From Streptomyces sp. 150FB (GTDB lineage Bacteria; Actinomycetota; Actinomycetes; Streptomycetales; Streptomycetaceae): DNA of 64,000 bases. Location of the stretch: assembly GCF_000818195.1 (NCBI RefSeq), contig NZ_JTHL01000001.1, forward strand, positions 8,893,504-8,957,503, read 5' to 3'. The notes under the pieces are model-generated. The model was not told where the DNA came from and ran no database searches. It saw only the letters and a program-made list of their open reading frames with translations. Position numbers and translations under genes: made by a program. Below, one piece after another: positions 7,672 to 16,973 of this stretch (the first letter of the stretch is position 1; every line of letters begins with the position of its first letter).

Positions 7672-8151
7672 CTATCCGTGTAGCACGGCGTTGGCTCTGG
7701 CGACGAAAGCGTCGCAGGCTTCTTGAGCTGTGCGGCCACGCTGGAGCATGTCTGTTCTATCGTCAGTCCGGATGATCGCGCTGGTGAGCTCCAACACCGT
7801 GGTGCCCTGATCGGCAAGCTGTTGCACGTCAGCCTGGCTGCTTATGAGCTTGAGGCGGGAGGCACTGCTGCGTGTCTCCACGTAGAGCCGGTAGGACTCG
7901 GCTCGTGCGGTCGCAGCCTCTTCACCCGTGGGGTCGGTGTCCCAGCGTGACCATCGGTCGTACTGCGCGCGGCGGTAGTCCTCGACGAGGGCAATGAAGC
8001 CCGCGCAGTTATCAAACAGGCGCTGTTGTTGTAGGTGAGTATGCGCGCGGGCCTCGGCTCGGCTGGCGGACCTCTCCTGGTAGTGGTGCGCTATGACGGA
8101 GCCCAGCAAGGTGCCTATCACGGCTAATGCGCCGGCAACGATCCCCTCCAC
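7672..8151 (-). CDS. hypothetical protein with N-terminal membrane helix
   Basis: 159 aa from a GTG at 8151. Residues about 4-22 (IVAGALAVIGTLLGSVIAHH) form one membrane helix, followed by a long, charged, mostly helical region (YQERSASRAEARAHTHLQQQ) with coiled-coil character. The topology is a single-span anchor with a cytoplasmic or extracellular helical domain. No enzymatic motif is visible. It lies just inside the left end of the putative integrative element and reads towards it. No clear ribosome-binding site precedes the GTG, so the start is uncertain. Function not recognised. Confidence 0.55.
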   Translation of the reverse strand: MEGIVAGALAVIGTLLGSVIAHHYQERSASRAEARAHTHLQQQRLFDNCAGFIALVEDYRRAQYDRWSRWDTDPTGEEAATARAESYRLYVETRSSASRLKLISSQADVQQLADQGTTVLELTSAIIRTDDRTDMLQRGRTAQEACDAFVARANAVLHG

Positions 8152-8325
8152 GGTGGTAGCGAATCACGCCGGAGGCTGGCCGCGCGAGCCGCCTTTCGGT
8201 CGCTTTTGCCGGTGGCTACTGAGATTGAAATCGTGTTGTCGTCATGCGGGGCGGATGGCAGGCCGGCCTCGGTGGGGCAGCACCGGGGTGCGGCCACGGG
8301 GCGACCGTGTCCCGGCGCGGGGTCG

Positions 8326-9262
8326 TCAGGCAGTTCCGGGGTGTACCGGCGAAAACCTCTGTGCGACGACTTCCTCAGGGCGCCAGGGCCGGGTAGGAAG
8401 GTCAGGCCCGCCGCTCATGCTGCTCAGCTTGCTCAACCAGCCAGCCGTGCGTTCGTCCGACTGTACGTGAGACAGCTCCAGCCACAGGCGCAGGAAGAAC
8501 ATGACGGTGAACGTGATGGTGTCAATGATCGAGCGGTCGTCGTCGGCGATGGCGCGTTCCACCCACCCGTCGTCGGCCTCACGGAACAGGTCAGCTATCA
8601 AGGCACCAGGCGCGGCATGAGACTGCTCCGACCACACCCGGTACAAGAGGTTGTACTGATAGGGCCGCATCGGGTCTGCAGAAGCATCGGCCAGCGCGGA
8701 CGTCGTCCTCCTGCACCAGGTCGTCACCCACCCCGTCGAGCCGTTCCTCGTGTTGGAGCGGAAGTCCATAAAGTCGTTGTCCAGGTGCTCCATCATGGCA
8801 GCCAGATGGGCATCGACCGGACGCCCCTTCTCCCGCTCGTAAGCTGCCTTGCGCTGCTGAGCGCGCAGCATCTGGAGCATCCCGAACCGCGCAAACTGCA
8901 GAGTCCCCTCTCGCCGGTCCTCCATCGCGCCCAGGTGCTCCATGTTCATCAACAGCGCGAACAGTTGGCGGGTCACACCGACCGCGTGCTCCCAATGACT
9001 CTGTTCCAGGAGGACCCGGACCGCCTTCACGCTGTTCGCGCCTCGCATCAAGATCTCTATGTCGAAGCGGACAAGACGATCGTCGGGATCCGGCGTCGAC
9101 AGGACGGCGTGCTCTGCTGCTGCCGCGATCTCCCCCCATCAGCTTGAAGAACGAGTTCAGTCGGGACTTCGGGCCTGCGGTGCGCTGTATCTGAGGGTTC
9201 CCCGCCTCTTGGGCGCCGGGACGCTTTCGCTGGTCCTTCTTCTGCTTCCTGCTCGTCGCCAT
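8326..9262 (-). pseudogene. DUF5677-like protein, split by a poly-G frameshift
   Basis: On the minus strand the gene begins at 9262 (MATSRKQKKDQRKRPG, a basic tail) and reads to a run of six G (9138-9143 region). There the frame is lost and the natural continuation, EIAAAAEHAVLSTPDPDDRL, is found one base over. This runs through DIEILMRGANSV and LLEQSHWEHAVGVTRQLFAL to 8326. Removing one G restores a single reading frame of about 311 codons. The helical body with repeated Arg/Asp resembles DUF5677-type proteins often found on actinobacterial mobile DNA. It may be a sequencing homopolymer error, a phase-variable tract or a true pseudogene. Confidence 0.55.
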
Positions 9263-9299
9263 CCGCGAACCCTAGCCGCGATGTTCTGGAGATCCCCTC

Positions 9300-9939
9300 C
9301 CATCGCTGGGGTCCATCTTCGGCGCGTCACTTGACATGGTGCCTAACGCGCGAGTCGAGCAGCTTCTCGACGTCGGCTGCCTCCCCATACTCGAAGTACC
9401 TTACGACCTGATGCACGACTGAGGATGGGGTCTGCTGGCCTGGCGGGTGGGGATACCATCCCCGCCGTGGCCGCGCTTGAACTCTGCGCCTGCCACGGTC
9501 GAATGCCGGGGTACGGGCCCAAGGCGGGACGTGCCTCTCTGCTCACAGACTGAGGTGCCTACGGTGCTTGAGATGCAGTAGGTGCTTAGAAGGCACCTGC
9601 TCTGTTCTGTCAGATTTAGGCATCTAGGTCGTGCTCTTGGTGGTGGAGGGAAGTGAGCGTTCGCTCCACTGGCCGGGCTTGTTGATGGTTCGCCGACAGC
9701 AGACACAACGAGTCCGGTACGGACTGGAATGCAGGGGCGAACCAAGTGATCCTAGAACGGACTTGGGGGGCCGTGCGCTGCTGGCTCATGCTCTTCACGA
9801 TTTGGGCGTGATGTTGTGAGCGAGGTGTCGGGCGCAATGTAGCCGACGATCGCCGGTTAGCGAAACCGGTGTTTCTTCGGACCATTGAATCACCAGGAGC
9901 CGCTAGGGCGTCCCGGGTTCTTGTTTGAGGAGTCACAGC
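9300..9939. other. intergenic region with a stem-loop before the recombinase-like gene
   Basis: No reading frame here is convincing. A short hairpin (CCGGTT 9853-9858, loop AGCGA, AACCGG 9864-9869) lies about 70 bp before the GTG at 9940 and could be part of the leader or a weak terminator. Confidence 0.4.
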
Positions 9940-10563
9940 GTGTCACAGCCCGAAATAGCCGAAGCGTCCTTGCTCTCCGCAGAGCGTGTCCGTTCCCTCT
10001 TGGAATGGGTTGAGAAACACCCTGGGAGGTCAGAAGCTGTGTTCCCTTTGATGGCCGCCATCGCGTGCGCGGCCTTGCTGCCTGGTGAGGCTGTCCGGCT
10101 CCGAGTGGACGATGTGACCTTCTCGGAAGGGGGCGGCAGCGAGGTGCTGGTCCGCTCAGGTGAGGGGCGGAAGGTTCCTGCTCCCTCGGCACTCGTGGGA
10201 GTGCTGCGGTGGTGGATCGACAGGGCGAACTTGAAGCCGGGCGATCTGCTGTTCCCCGATGAGCATGGTGGGCCGTTGTCGCCTTCCGTCTATCGGAAGG
10301 CGTGGAAGCAGGCTCGTGAGGGGGTGTTGACCCCGGACGAACTGGAGGCGGGTCAAAGAGGGGGTGTTACGAGGCTTCGTGATTCCTGTCTGGACCTCTG
10401 GCTCAAGGCCGGTGTCCCGGCGTGGCTGGTAGCCGAGTGGGCTGGCGTGAAACCGAGTTGGCTCGCGTTGCGCTACCCGCATCGTTTCCGCCCGGGCCAG
10501 TTCGAGATCGACTGGGATCACCTGGCCGCAGTGATGGAGCTCCCGAAGTCGCCCAATCCGTGA
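9940..10563 (+). CDS. tyrosine-recombinase-like protein with eroded catalytic residues
   Basis: 207 aa from GTG 9940, chosen because GAGG lies just upstream. The fold signature of a tyrosine recombinase catalytic domain is visible: CAALLPGEAVRLRVDDV aligns with the usual TGLRxGEALxLxWxDV, but the first catalytic Arg is Leu. TRLRDSCLDLWLKAGVPAWL aligns with HxLRHTFATxLL but lacks the His. The later GH box reads WAGV, and a Tyr remains in LALRYPH. It probably no longer cuts DNA alone and might bind the att region or partner the intact integrase. Similar integrase-like genes often sit beside Xis/Int in actinobacterial elements. Confidence 0.6.
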   Translation: MSQPEIAEASLLSAERVRSLLEWVEKHPGRSEAVFPLMAAIACAALLPGEAVRLRVDDVTFSEGGGSEVLVRSGEGRKVPAPSALVGVLRWWIDRANLKPGDLLFPDEHGGPLSPSVYRKAWKQAREGVLTPDELEAGQRGGVTRLRDSCLDLWLKAGVPAWLVAEWAGVKPSWLALRYPHRFRPGQFEIDWDHLAAVMELPKSPNP

Positions 10564-10780
10564 TCCGGGGCCGGCGCTCGGCAGGCCGGAGTGCGGCGTT
10601 CAGCCACTGCATCTTTTGAACGTCGCCAGGCGCACGCCTGGCCACCTGTCAGGCGATGAAGCCGCCAGTGTAGTTCCACCGCCGTAACCAGGCTAATTCG
10701 CCTTTGTCCGGGTCCGCCCGGCAGTGAGGTAGAGCCGGTACGCCGATTTCCCCTTCCAACCCGCTCTCAAGGACTCGCCC

Positions 10781-10987
10781 ATGCCTGCTTGTTTGCTGTC
10801 CATCCCTGCTGTCGCCGCCGCGTTGGACGTCGACCGGCGCACCGTCTACCGCTTTATCGCTGCCGGGGAGCTCCCGGTCGTCGACCTGCGCACAGGATCG
10901 GGACGCTCCCGTGTCCGTGTCCCTGCTGCCGGACTGGAGGAGTTCATCACTGGCAGATCGGTCGCGTCCCCGCGGTCCCGCCGCTGA
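10781..10987 (+). CDS. excisionase-like helix-turn-helix protein
   Basis: 68 aa. SIPAVAAALDVDRRTVYRFI followed by AAGELPVVDL is a MerR-like winged helix of the excisionase (Xis, HTH_17) class: short, one domain, basic C-terminus (SPRSRR). It lies 66 bp upstream of the integrase frame on the same strand, the usual xis-int order of actinomycete integrative elements. It probably directs excision by bending DNA at the att site. The ribosome-binding site is weak. Confidence 0.75.
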   Translation: MPACLLSIPAVAAALDVDRRTVYRFIAAGELPVVDLRTGSGRSRVRVPAAGLEEFITGRSVASPRSRR

Positions 10988-11053
10988 CCTCGCACCGTTG
11001 CTGAGGCCCTCGCCGACCCCGAATGAAGGAGCAGTGCCGCGTACCTGCGTAAA

Positions 11054-12142
11054 TTGAAGTCCGGCAAGTGGCAGACGACCGTCCGCAACCGTGCGGGGGA
11101 CCGGTTCAGTGAGTCATTCCCCCTCAAGGCCCAGGCGCGTGCCTGGGGTATCGAGCTGGAGACCCAGTTCGCCCGCGGAGGCATGCGAGATCCGCGGGCC
11201 GGCGAAGTTACTTTCGGCGAGTGGCATGGCCGGTGGTGGAACGCCCGTATCGTCGAGCCGCACACCCTGCGAGGCGACGCCTCCAGCATCAAGAACCATG
11301 TTCTGCCTTACTGGGCTGACTGGGAGATGCGGGCGATCACCCGCATGGACGTCCAGAGCTGGATCCGTTCCCTGGCCGAGAAGGGTGTGGGCGCGTCCGC
11401 GATCAAGCGGGCGTACAACCTCACGTCGTCCATCATGCGTGCAGCCGTGGACGACGATGTGATCGCTGTGAGCCCGTGCCGCAGCATCGACCTGCCGCAG
11501 ATCGCGGTCAAACCGCCACAGTGGTTCACACCGGACCAGGCTCAGAGCGTCCTGGACGAACTCCCTGGCGTCTGGCGGACAATGTGCCTGCTCGGCTTCT
11601 ACACCGGCCTGCGCTGGGGCGAGCTCTCCGGCCTGCACCGTCATCGCATCGACCAGCGCCGATCACGCCTGTTCGTGGTGGAGGTCAACACCAAGAACGG
11701 CATCAAGGAGTACCCGAAGAGTTCCAGGAGCCGACGGGAGGTCCCGCTCCCACCCCACGTCCTGGAAGTCCTCGAACGTCACATCCACCGGCTCGACCGG
11801 GACACCGTGATATTCACCACCGTCACCCAGGGCCGGGCCGGACGCCTCCTCGACGACGGCAACTGGCGCCGCCAGACCTGGTGGCCGGCTCTCGCCGGCG
11901 CCCACTACTTCGACGACGACGGCGAGCAGCAGCTCGTCCCGCACTACCCGCCGCACTCCATGCGCCACACCTGCGCGTCATGGCTGGTGCAAAGGGGAGT
12001 CTCGCTCTACGAGGTCCAGCACCTCCTCGGCCACGAGAGCTTCCAGACCACCCAGCGTTACGCACACCTGCAGCCGGACGCGCACAAGGCCGTCCTCGGA
12101 GCCTGGGAGAGTATGGAAGCCCCGCTCACTATCGCCGCATGA
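11054..12142 (+). CDS. int: tyrosine recombinase (integrase) of an integrative element
   Basis: 362 aa from TTG 11054. An N-terminal AP2-like arm-binding domain (WQTTVRNRAGDRFSESFPLK), a SAM-like core-binding domain (about residues 55-150), and a catalytic domain with Arg in FYTGLRWGELSGL, HSMRHTCASWL (HxxR), LLGHESFQTTQRYAHL (His and nucleophile Tyr). All key residues are present. The true N-terminus is uncertain: an AAGGAG at 11026-11031 suggests an earlier start, and the in-frame AYLRKLKSGKW upstream lacks a start codon, so one base may be missing near 11035. It is followed by a strong terminator. Confidence 0.85.
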   Translation: MKSGKWQTTVRNRAGDRFSESFPLKAQARAWGIELETQFARGGMRDPRAGEVTFGEWHGRWWNARIVEPHTLRGDASSIKNHVLPYWADWEMRAITRMDVQSWIRSLAEKGVGASAIKRAYNLTSSIMRAAVDDDVIAVSPCRSIDLPQIAVKPPQWFTPDQAQSVLDELPGVWRTMCLLGFYTGLRWGELSGLHRHRIDQRRSRLFVVEVNTKNGIKEYPKSSRSRREVPLPPHVLEVLERHIHRLDRDTVIFTTVTQGRAGRLLDDGNWRRQTWWPALAGAHYFDDDGEQQLVPHYPPHSMRHTCASWLVQRGVSLYEVQHLLGHESFQTTQRYAHLQPDAHKAVLGAWESMEAPLTIAA

Positions 12143-12148
12143 ACGTTC

Positions 12149-12181
12149 CTTCGCCCCTGTCCCGCATGGACAGGGGCGAAG
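12149..12181 (+). terminator. strong hairpin terminator after the integrase
   Basis: A perfect 14-bp stem, CTTCGCCCCTGTCC / GGACAGGGGCGAAG, with a 5-nt loop (CGCAT), starts 6 bp after the integrase stop. Confidence 0.8.
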
Positions 12182-12189
12182 CCGATTGC

Positions 12190-12571
12190 GAGCGGAACGA
12201 GGTCGCGACCACGTGTTCGAGTCGGTCGGCAGGTTCTGGGGGAGTGCCCAGCGGCCGTCAGCGTCGAACGGCCATGGATAGGCGTAGGCATCGACCTTCG
12301 CAAGCTCTTGAAGCACCTCTCGCTCGGCCGGGGGGTCCGGCGGAGCAGCCAGCGGGTGGTGCAGCGGGTCGAGGCGCGCGGCATACGCCTCTGCCCACTT
12401 CAGCCATACTGCCTCGTCAGCCGGAATCGGAGCGTCGTCGGTTCGAGCGCGGGCTGCCTGGCAGAAGGCGCGGATCTCGGCGGCCTGCGGGCAGGCCCGC
12501 GTCTGCCCGGTCAGAACTCTCGCCCGGTGCCGCGACTCCAGCGTCCACCGCGCCAATGGGTGACGGATCAA
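12190..12571 (-). pseudogene. internally deleted fragment of a hypothetical element-borne protein
   Basis: The minus-strand translation RARVLTGQTRACPQAAEIRA and FCQAARAR ... WLKWAEAYAARLDPL closely matches the protein encoded at 34390-35057 and continues further C-terminally (AYAYPWPFDADGRWALPQNL). Relative to the other copy, the region between RWTLES and the RARVLTG segment is deleted. Two differently truncated relatives about 22 kb apart suggest recombination between related elements. Function of the parent protein not recognised. Confidence 0.5.
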
Positions 12572-12921
12572 ACGCTTTCGGTGATGTCACCAGGTCGGCG
12601 GGTGTTGTCCGGCTCGGGCGGACTGGGCAACGAACAACCGGTTACGCAGCCTGCCCCGGCTGCCGGAGTATCAGAGCACAGGCCGAACGGAGGGCGACCT
12701 GCTTGGACTCAGCCTTGCCGCGTCGCCGGGAGCCTTCCCTGCGAGGGTTCCCGGACCGGGCGCCGGTCCTGTGTATGGCGGACGCCGCCGACGTCCGTGG
12801 CAGCGACCCGACCGGCCACCTCCCGGGCAATGAACATCTTGCGAGTCCCCGCCATCGTGGCCATGCCCTCACGTGCAAGCGACCTCATCACCGCGAGGAC
12901 GTCGCACACCGGTACCGGATG

Positions 12922-13668
12922 TCATGCGGGCCGGGAGTCCCAGAATCGGTTGAGTACCTCTGCGCCCCGGTCAGGGTCCTGGAGCATCCAGTAGTGGGTG
13001 AGGTGGTCCAGTTCCACTGCCTGTGCTCCGGTTCGCGCGGCCATGTCCAGGTCCATCGCGGGCTGCGCCATCGGATCGCCGGTCGGGATCAGGACGAGCC
13101 CCGGCGCGGGAGCGGGGCGGTCGAAGTCCTTGCCCCAGTCGTTGTGGAAGTTGGGCCAGGCCGAGCGGTAGAGCGTCAGGATGGCCTTGCTCATCTCCTC
13201 GTCGTGGGTGGTGTCGACTTCTGCCGCCAGTTCGGCGCTCATCCCCCGGGGGCGGAGGAAGTCGCCGAAGCTGGGGCTGCCGGGGGTCTGGGTGCGCAGC
13301 GAAGCGAGCAACTCCTCGCCCTCCGGGGTCTTCTGGAAGAGGGCGGCCGCCTCGTGCCACTGATAGTCGGGGTGCCAGCCGTGTGCGACGTCGGACACCC
13401 AGCTGCGTACCGGAACGTCGTAGGCGGAGACGATCCGCATCACCAGATGCGCGCCCCAGTCGTGGCCCACGAGATCGACGGGCTCACCGACGGCGCGCAG
13501 CTCGTTCGCGAGCCAGACGGCGTACGCCTCCTTGCCGTCCAGGTGAGCCGGGCGAGGGATGCCGAATCCGGGCAGCCGCAGGGTCGTGGCGGGGCGGTCG
13601 ATCCGCCCCCGGAGGTCGTTCCAGACGGAGGGCGTCTCCGGTACTCCATGGATGAACACAACGGTCAT
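12922..13668 (-). CDS. alpha/beta hydrolase (haloalkane dehalogenase/epoxide hydrolase-like)
   Basis: 248 aa from ATG 13668, preceded by AGGAGC. FIHGVPETPSVW gives the oxyanion HG motif. LVGHDWGAHL carries the nucleophile Asp70 in a GHDWG elbow, typical of epoxide hydrolases and dehalogenases. A C-terminal acid lies in IPTGDPMAQ and the base His in LDHLTHYWM. The cap domain lies between about 100 and 190. Transcribed away from a TetR gene with a 27-bp palindrome between them, so it is probably repressed by that TetR and induced by its own substrate or a related epoxide/halide. Confidence 0.8.
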   Translation of the reverse strand: MTVVFIHGVPETPSVWNDLRGRIDRPATTLRLPGFGIPRPAHLDGKEAYAVWLANELRAVGEPVDLVGHDWGAHLVMRIVSAYDVPVRSWVSDVAHGWHPDYQWHEAAALFQKTPEGEELLASLRTQTPGSPSFGDFLRPRGMSAELAAEVDTTHDEEMSKAILTLYRSAWPNFHNDWGKDFDRPAPAPGLVLIPTGDPMAQPAMDLDMAARTGAQAVELDHLTHYWMLQDPDRGAEVLNRFWDSRPA

Positions 13669-13684
13669 GGCTGCTCCTGACACA

Positions 13685-13711
13685 GTGAAGTGGATTGGTT
13701 ATCCACTTCAC
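13685..13711. promoter_or_regulatory. TetR operator between hydrolase and regulator
   Basis: Perfect inverted repeat GTGAAGTGGAT (13685-13695), spacer TGGTT, ATCCACTTCAC (13701-13711). A second partial half-site (GGTTATCCACA) lies near 13730. Located between the divergent hydrolase and TetR starts. Confidence 0.8.
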
Positions 13712-13762
13712 CGTAGCACCCACCTGATAGGTTATCCACATAGGTGTGACGAAGGAGGGATC

Positions 13763-14305
13763 ATGAGGTCGGATGCCGCACGCAACAGGCAGAGGATCTT
13801 CGATGAGGCTCGCGGCGCCGTCATCGGCGGGGAGACTGCGCTCACCCTCAACGAGCTCGCGCGCAGGGCGGGCGTGGGGGTCGGGACGGTCTATCGGGTC
13901 TTCCCCACGCAGCGGGCCATGCGGGAGTCCGTCCTGGAAGAGGCGGTCCGAGAGCTCATCGATGCCGCGACCGTAGCCGACGGGTACCCCGATCCCGCCA
14001 AGGCACTCATTGACTTCCTCCGCACGGCACTCCTGACCGCCCTGGCGCGACCAGGCCTCACCGACGTTCTGATCACCGGGTCCGACGAGACGGACTCTCT
14101 GCACCGGGCCAAGGGAGAGCTGGTCGAAGTCACCTCCCACCTGCTCGCACGCATCCGCCCTGCCCCTGCCCTCACCGGCGAAAACCTGCTCAAGCTCCTG
14201 TGCGGCCTGATCCACGCCGTCAGCGAGCACCCGGCGGAGCGGCAGGAGGTCGCGATCGACAACTACCTCGACATCCTCCGGGCCGGCCTCGCACCCACCC
14301 TCTGA
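13763..14305 (+). CDS. TetR/AcrR-family regulator
   Basis: 180 aa from ATG 13763 with a GAAGGAGG site 8 bp upstream. The N-terminal HTH LTLNELARRAGVGVGTVYRV with the following FPTQRAM is a standard TetR DNA-binding domain. The C-terminal ligand domain is short and leucine-rich. It is divergent from the alpha/beta hydrolase and shares with it the 13685-13711 palindrome, so it is the likely local repressor and autoregulator. Confidence 0.85.
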   Translation: MRSDAARNRQRIFDEARGAVIGGETALTLNELARRAGVGVGTVYRVFPTQRAMRESVLEEAVRELIDAATVADGYPDPAKALIDFLRTALLTALARPGLTDVLITGSDETDSLHRAKGELVEVTSHLLARIRPAPALTGENLLKLLCGLIHAVSEHPAERQEVAIDNYLDILRAGLAPTL

Positions 14306-14583
14306 CGACCGGGGCTCTGGGTGCGGGCTGGGCCCGAAGTCGGACGTTGGGCCGGAGGCTGCATCGTGCCGCTCGTCGTGCAGCCCCCCTTGATGTGGAC
14401 GCGAAGGCGCTTCGGAACACGGCGGGCTTGTCGGCTGCCCGCCAGTCGCCGGTTGCCGCTCGGGCGCCGTTGGTACGCGCGCCCGAGCGTCGAAGATGGC
14501 GACTGTTCGTGAACATTGGCCAGCGCGACCGTCAGATGTGAGAACCCGCTGCCGTGTCGCGTCCGTCCGGAACCGTGCCGCGG
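14306..14583. other. intergenic region
   Basis: No gene, repeat or hairpin recognised in this stretch. Confidence 0.4.
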
Positions 14584-15062
14584 TCAGGCGTCTTCGCCGA
14601 TCACTTCGATCAGCTCGATGGCCGGCCCATGGGCCAGACCGTCCAGGTACAGGAAGCGTGTCCGCCCTGCGATCGATGCCTTGAAGGTGACAGGAGCCCC
14701 TTCTCCCGTCGCTCGCAGCGATTCGAGGTGCTGGTCGATGCTTCCCACCACGTAGGCGAGGTGGTGGACGCCTTCGCCGTGGAGGTCGAGGAACTCCGTG
14801 TACGGCGAGCGGCCACCGAGCGGCTGGATCAGTCGATCTCCGAAGATCCCGTCCTTATGCAGCCGTAGCGGGCAGAGGGGCCGACCTTCCCGGTGAAGTT
14901 TGGCCGTGGGGAATTCCAGATCCGTTATCTGCTCTGTGCTGACCCCCCACCGTTTCTCGTAGTCGGCGACGACACGGTCGAAGTCTTCCACGATGATGCC
15001 GACGTGAAAGAGAGGCGGAAGGCTGATGGGCGCGGGGGTCTTCCTTGGTTTGTTGAACTGAG
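14584..15062 (-). CDS. VOC/glyoxalase-fold protein, probably 5'-truncated
   Basis: The minus-strand frame (extending to 15201) has a good VOC module from LFHVGIIVEDFDRVVADYEK through PLCPLRLHKDGIFGD and GEGVHHLAYVVGSIDQHLES to AIELIEVIGEDA. The two beta-alpha-beta-beta-beta halves with His in FHVG and VHHLAYVV and Glu in ELIEV match methylmalonyl-CoA-epimerase-like metal sites. No ATG or GTG lies near the natural N-terminus (about 15060), and the upstream in-frame sequence is low-complexity Pro/Ala, so the 5' end has probably been replaced. Function uncertain. Confidence 0.55.
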
Positions 15063-15282
15063 CTGTTTCCGGCCTGTCGTTTGCGCTGGTCGGTGGGCTT
15101 TCGGTGGCGGGACGGCGGGGCTGGGCTGTGCCGCCTGGCACCTGTGGTGACGCTGGGCTCGCGGGGCCCCGCCCACCGGCCTGGCCGGGGCCCCGCGGCA
15201 TGGTCGTCGGCCGCGCTGCGTGGGGGAACTGTGCTCCGCCCTGTGAGCCAACGCGACGAGGATGTCCAGCGGTGTGGCGTCC

Positions 15283-16010
15283 TCAGCGCCGCGCACGGGC
15301 CTGGGGCACCGAGAACGTGGCTGGCCGCAGGGTCCAGTCGGTCGACTTCAGACCGATGTCCGGCCGGTCCCGGTCCAGCCGGGAGACCCGCTCGTCGAAT
15401 GCGACAGCGTTGCCGTCGGCGCCCACGTCGTACAGCTTGACCATCACGTTGCCCTCACCCTTGGCCGTCATGGTGACCCGGGGCGCGCCGGTGACCCGGG
15501 TGGCCGTCTCAAGAGTTCCGGACCAGACGATGAAGCTCGCAGCGTCACGACCGGCATCCTGTTCCGGGGGTGTCGGCTGCGAACCCGCTTCGCTGTCCAC
15601 GTACGAGCCCTTGCCGAGACAGAGGTTCGCGGAGCGGTTCGCTGTGGGCCAGGACTTCTCCGCGCGCCAGTTGCCGAGGTTTGTCCTTCGCCTTCCTGGC
15701 CGGGCTGGGGTCCTTCCAGTACGGGTCGTCCGGATCACCGATGGAGGGGCCGAAGGAGCCGAGCACCAGGCACTCGGGGTGCTTCTTCTCGTACGCGGCG
15801 TTGGTCCACTACCGCTTGTCCTCGTCCGGCAACTGAGGCAGGCCCGTGAGCGAATCGGTAGCGGTGGCGACGGTCGTCCTCCCGGTTCGGCCGCCGCCGG
15901 TTGCCTGGTCCGGCGCGGCGACGGCTGCCCCTATGAGGCCACAGGTCAGAGCGCAGGCCGTGAGCAGGGCTGCGGCGGTGGCGGCTGGTCGTTTCCTCGT
16001 GCGGTACTCC
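15283..16010 (-). pseudogene. secreted S15/CocE-like peptidase, internally deleted pseudogene
   Basis: Starting near 16005 the minus strand encodes a signal peptide (RKRPAATAAALLTACALTCG, then LIGAAVAAPDQA) and LTGLPQLPDEDKR, then a TAG, after which WTNAAYEKKHPECLVLGSFG continues in the same frame. Another frame then gives the C-terminal jelly-roll of Xaa-Pro/CocE peptidases: SFIVWSGTLETATRVTGAPR with VKLYDVGADG and DRDRPDIGLK. The catalytic domain is missing. A separate catalytic fragment of a similar gene lies at about 28960-29345. Confidence 0.55.
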
Positions 16011-16107
16011 GGAGCTTGGGTTGGGGTGGGCTCGGAAGGGGATCACTCGCTGCGCAGGTCGGCCTTGCACAGCGAGCGGCAAAGACCACCGCACGGCGGG
16101 ACAATTC

Positions 16108-16231
16108 TGTCACTTAGTGCCATTGTCGCTTGGTGGCAGATATTGCAAGTAGATGCGCTTGAGTCTGGATCGGGGCATGCGCACTGGCTCGCGTGCAGCG
16201 TCACTTAATGCCAATATGGCACTGAGTGAGC
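16108..16231. promoter_or_regulatory. tandem TGTCACTTAGTGNCA-type operators upstream of tetR
   Basis: TGTCACTTAGTGCCA (16108-16122) and TGTCGCTTGGTGGCA (16124-16138) are adjacent. A second site, CGTCACTTAATGCCA, then ATA, then TGGCACTGAGTGAGC (16199-16231), lies 26 bp before the TetR ATG. The half-sites match those at 21883-21915, 31773-31805 and 31933-31963. Confidence 0.75.
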
Positions 16232-16256
16232 GTGATAGTGAAAGGGTGGCGAAAAG

Positions 16257-16973
16257 ATGGCCGACGACGTCGTACCGACCGAACGCAGCCGTGGCGGGAT
16301 GAGTGAACAACGCCGCCGTCGTGTACGTCTGGAGATCTCGCGGGAGGCGGCACGCCTGTTCTGGGCGCAGGGCGTCGACGGCACGAGCGGTGACCAGATC
16401 GCCGAGGTGGTGGGCCTGTCGACCCGCACCATCTGGCGTCATTTCCGTAGCAAGGAGAGCTGCGCGGAGCCGATCGTTGCGCAGAGCGTGGAGTGGGAAC
16501 TGGCCACTCTGCGCAGTTGGCCGCTGCATCGCTCTTTGGAGGAGCACTTCGCCACGGAGGCGAAGCGGTTGGTCAGCGAGATCAGCCCTTCGGAGCAGGC
16601 CGATGCCGGGCTGGGCGTCAAGATGATTCGATTGGCCGAGACCGAACCGGCCCTGCGCACGGCTTGGCTGATGGCCTGCGACCAGGTGGAACACGAACTG
16701 GCAGCGGTCATCGCGACTCGCCTCGGACTCAAGCCCGACGACCTACAGGTACGTCTGCACGCCGCGGCCGCCGCGGCCGCCCTGCGAGTCATCAACGAGT
16801 ATGTCGGAGCCGGCCTTCTGGACGGCACCGATCCGCGAAAGCTCGGTGACGAGAGTTTCGCTTTCATTGCGGACGCTGTCCGCAAGGCCACCGGGGGCGC
16901 CGTGGGCGACCCGGTCCAGGTCGACGAGGCGCCTGCCGTGCCGGACCAGGGCGCCGCCGATCGACAGGAGTAA
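16257..16973 (+). CDS. TetR-family regulator, paralogue A
   Basis: 238 aa from ATG 16257 (AAAGGGTGG upstream). The HTH is GTSGDQIAEVVGLSTRTIWR followed by HFRSKESC, preceded by MSEQRRRRVRLEISREA. The C-terminal domain contains TAWLMACDQVEHELAAVI. It is strongly similar to the TetR at 22864-23517 (shared LSTRTIWRHFRSKESCAEPI and TAWLMACDQVE blocks), indicating duplication. The tandem palindromes directly upstream make autoregulation likely, and identical-type sites ahead of DUF3159, GPP34 and S9 peptidase genes suggest it controls them. Confidence 0.85.
   Translation: MADDVVPTERSRGGMSEQRRRRVRLEISREAARLFWAQGVDGTSGDQIAEVVGLSTRTIWRHFRSKESCAEPIVAQSVEWELATLRSWPLHRSLEEHFATEAKRLVSEISPSEQADAGLGVKMIRLAETEPALRTAWLMACDQVEHELAAVIATRLGLKPDDLQVRLHAAAAAAALRVINEYVGAGLLDGTDPRKLGDESFAFIADAVRKATGGAVGDPVQVDEAPAVPDQGAADRQE

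Noticed and set aside
11476..13680. 734-codon plus-strand frame over integrase and hydrolase
   Set aside because: Low-complexity Arg/Pro/Gly translation overlapping two well-supported genes in other frames; a high-GC shadow.
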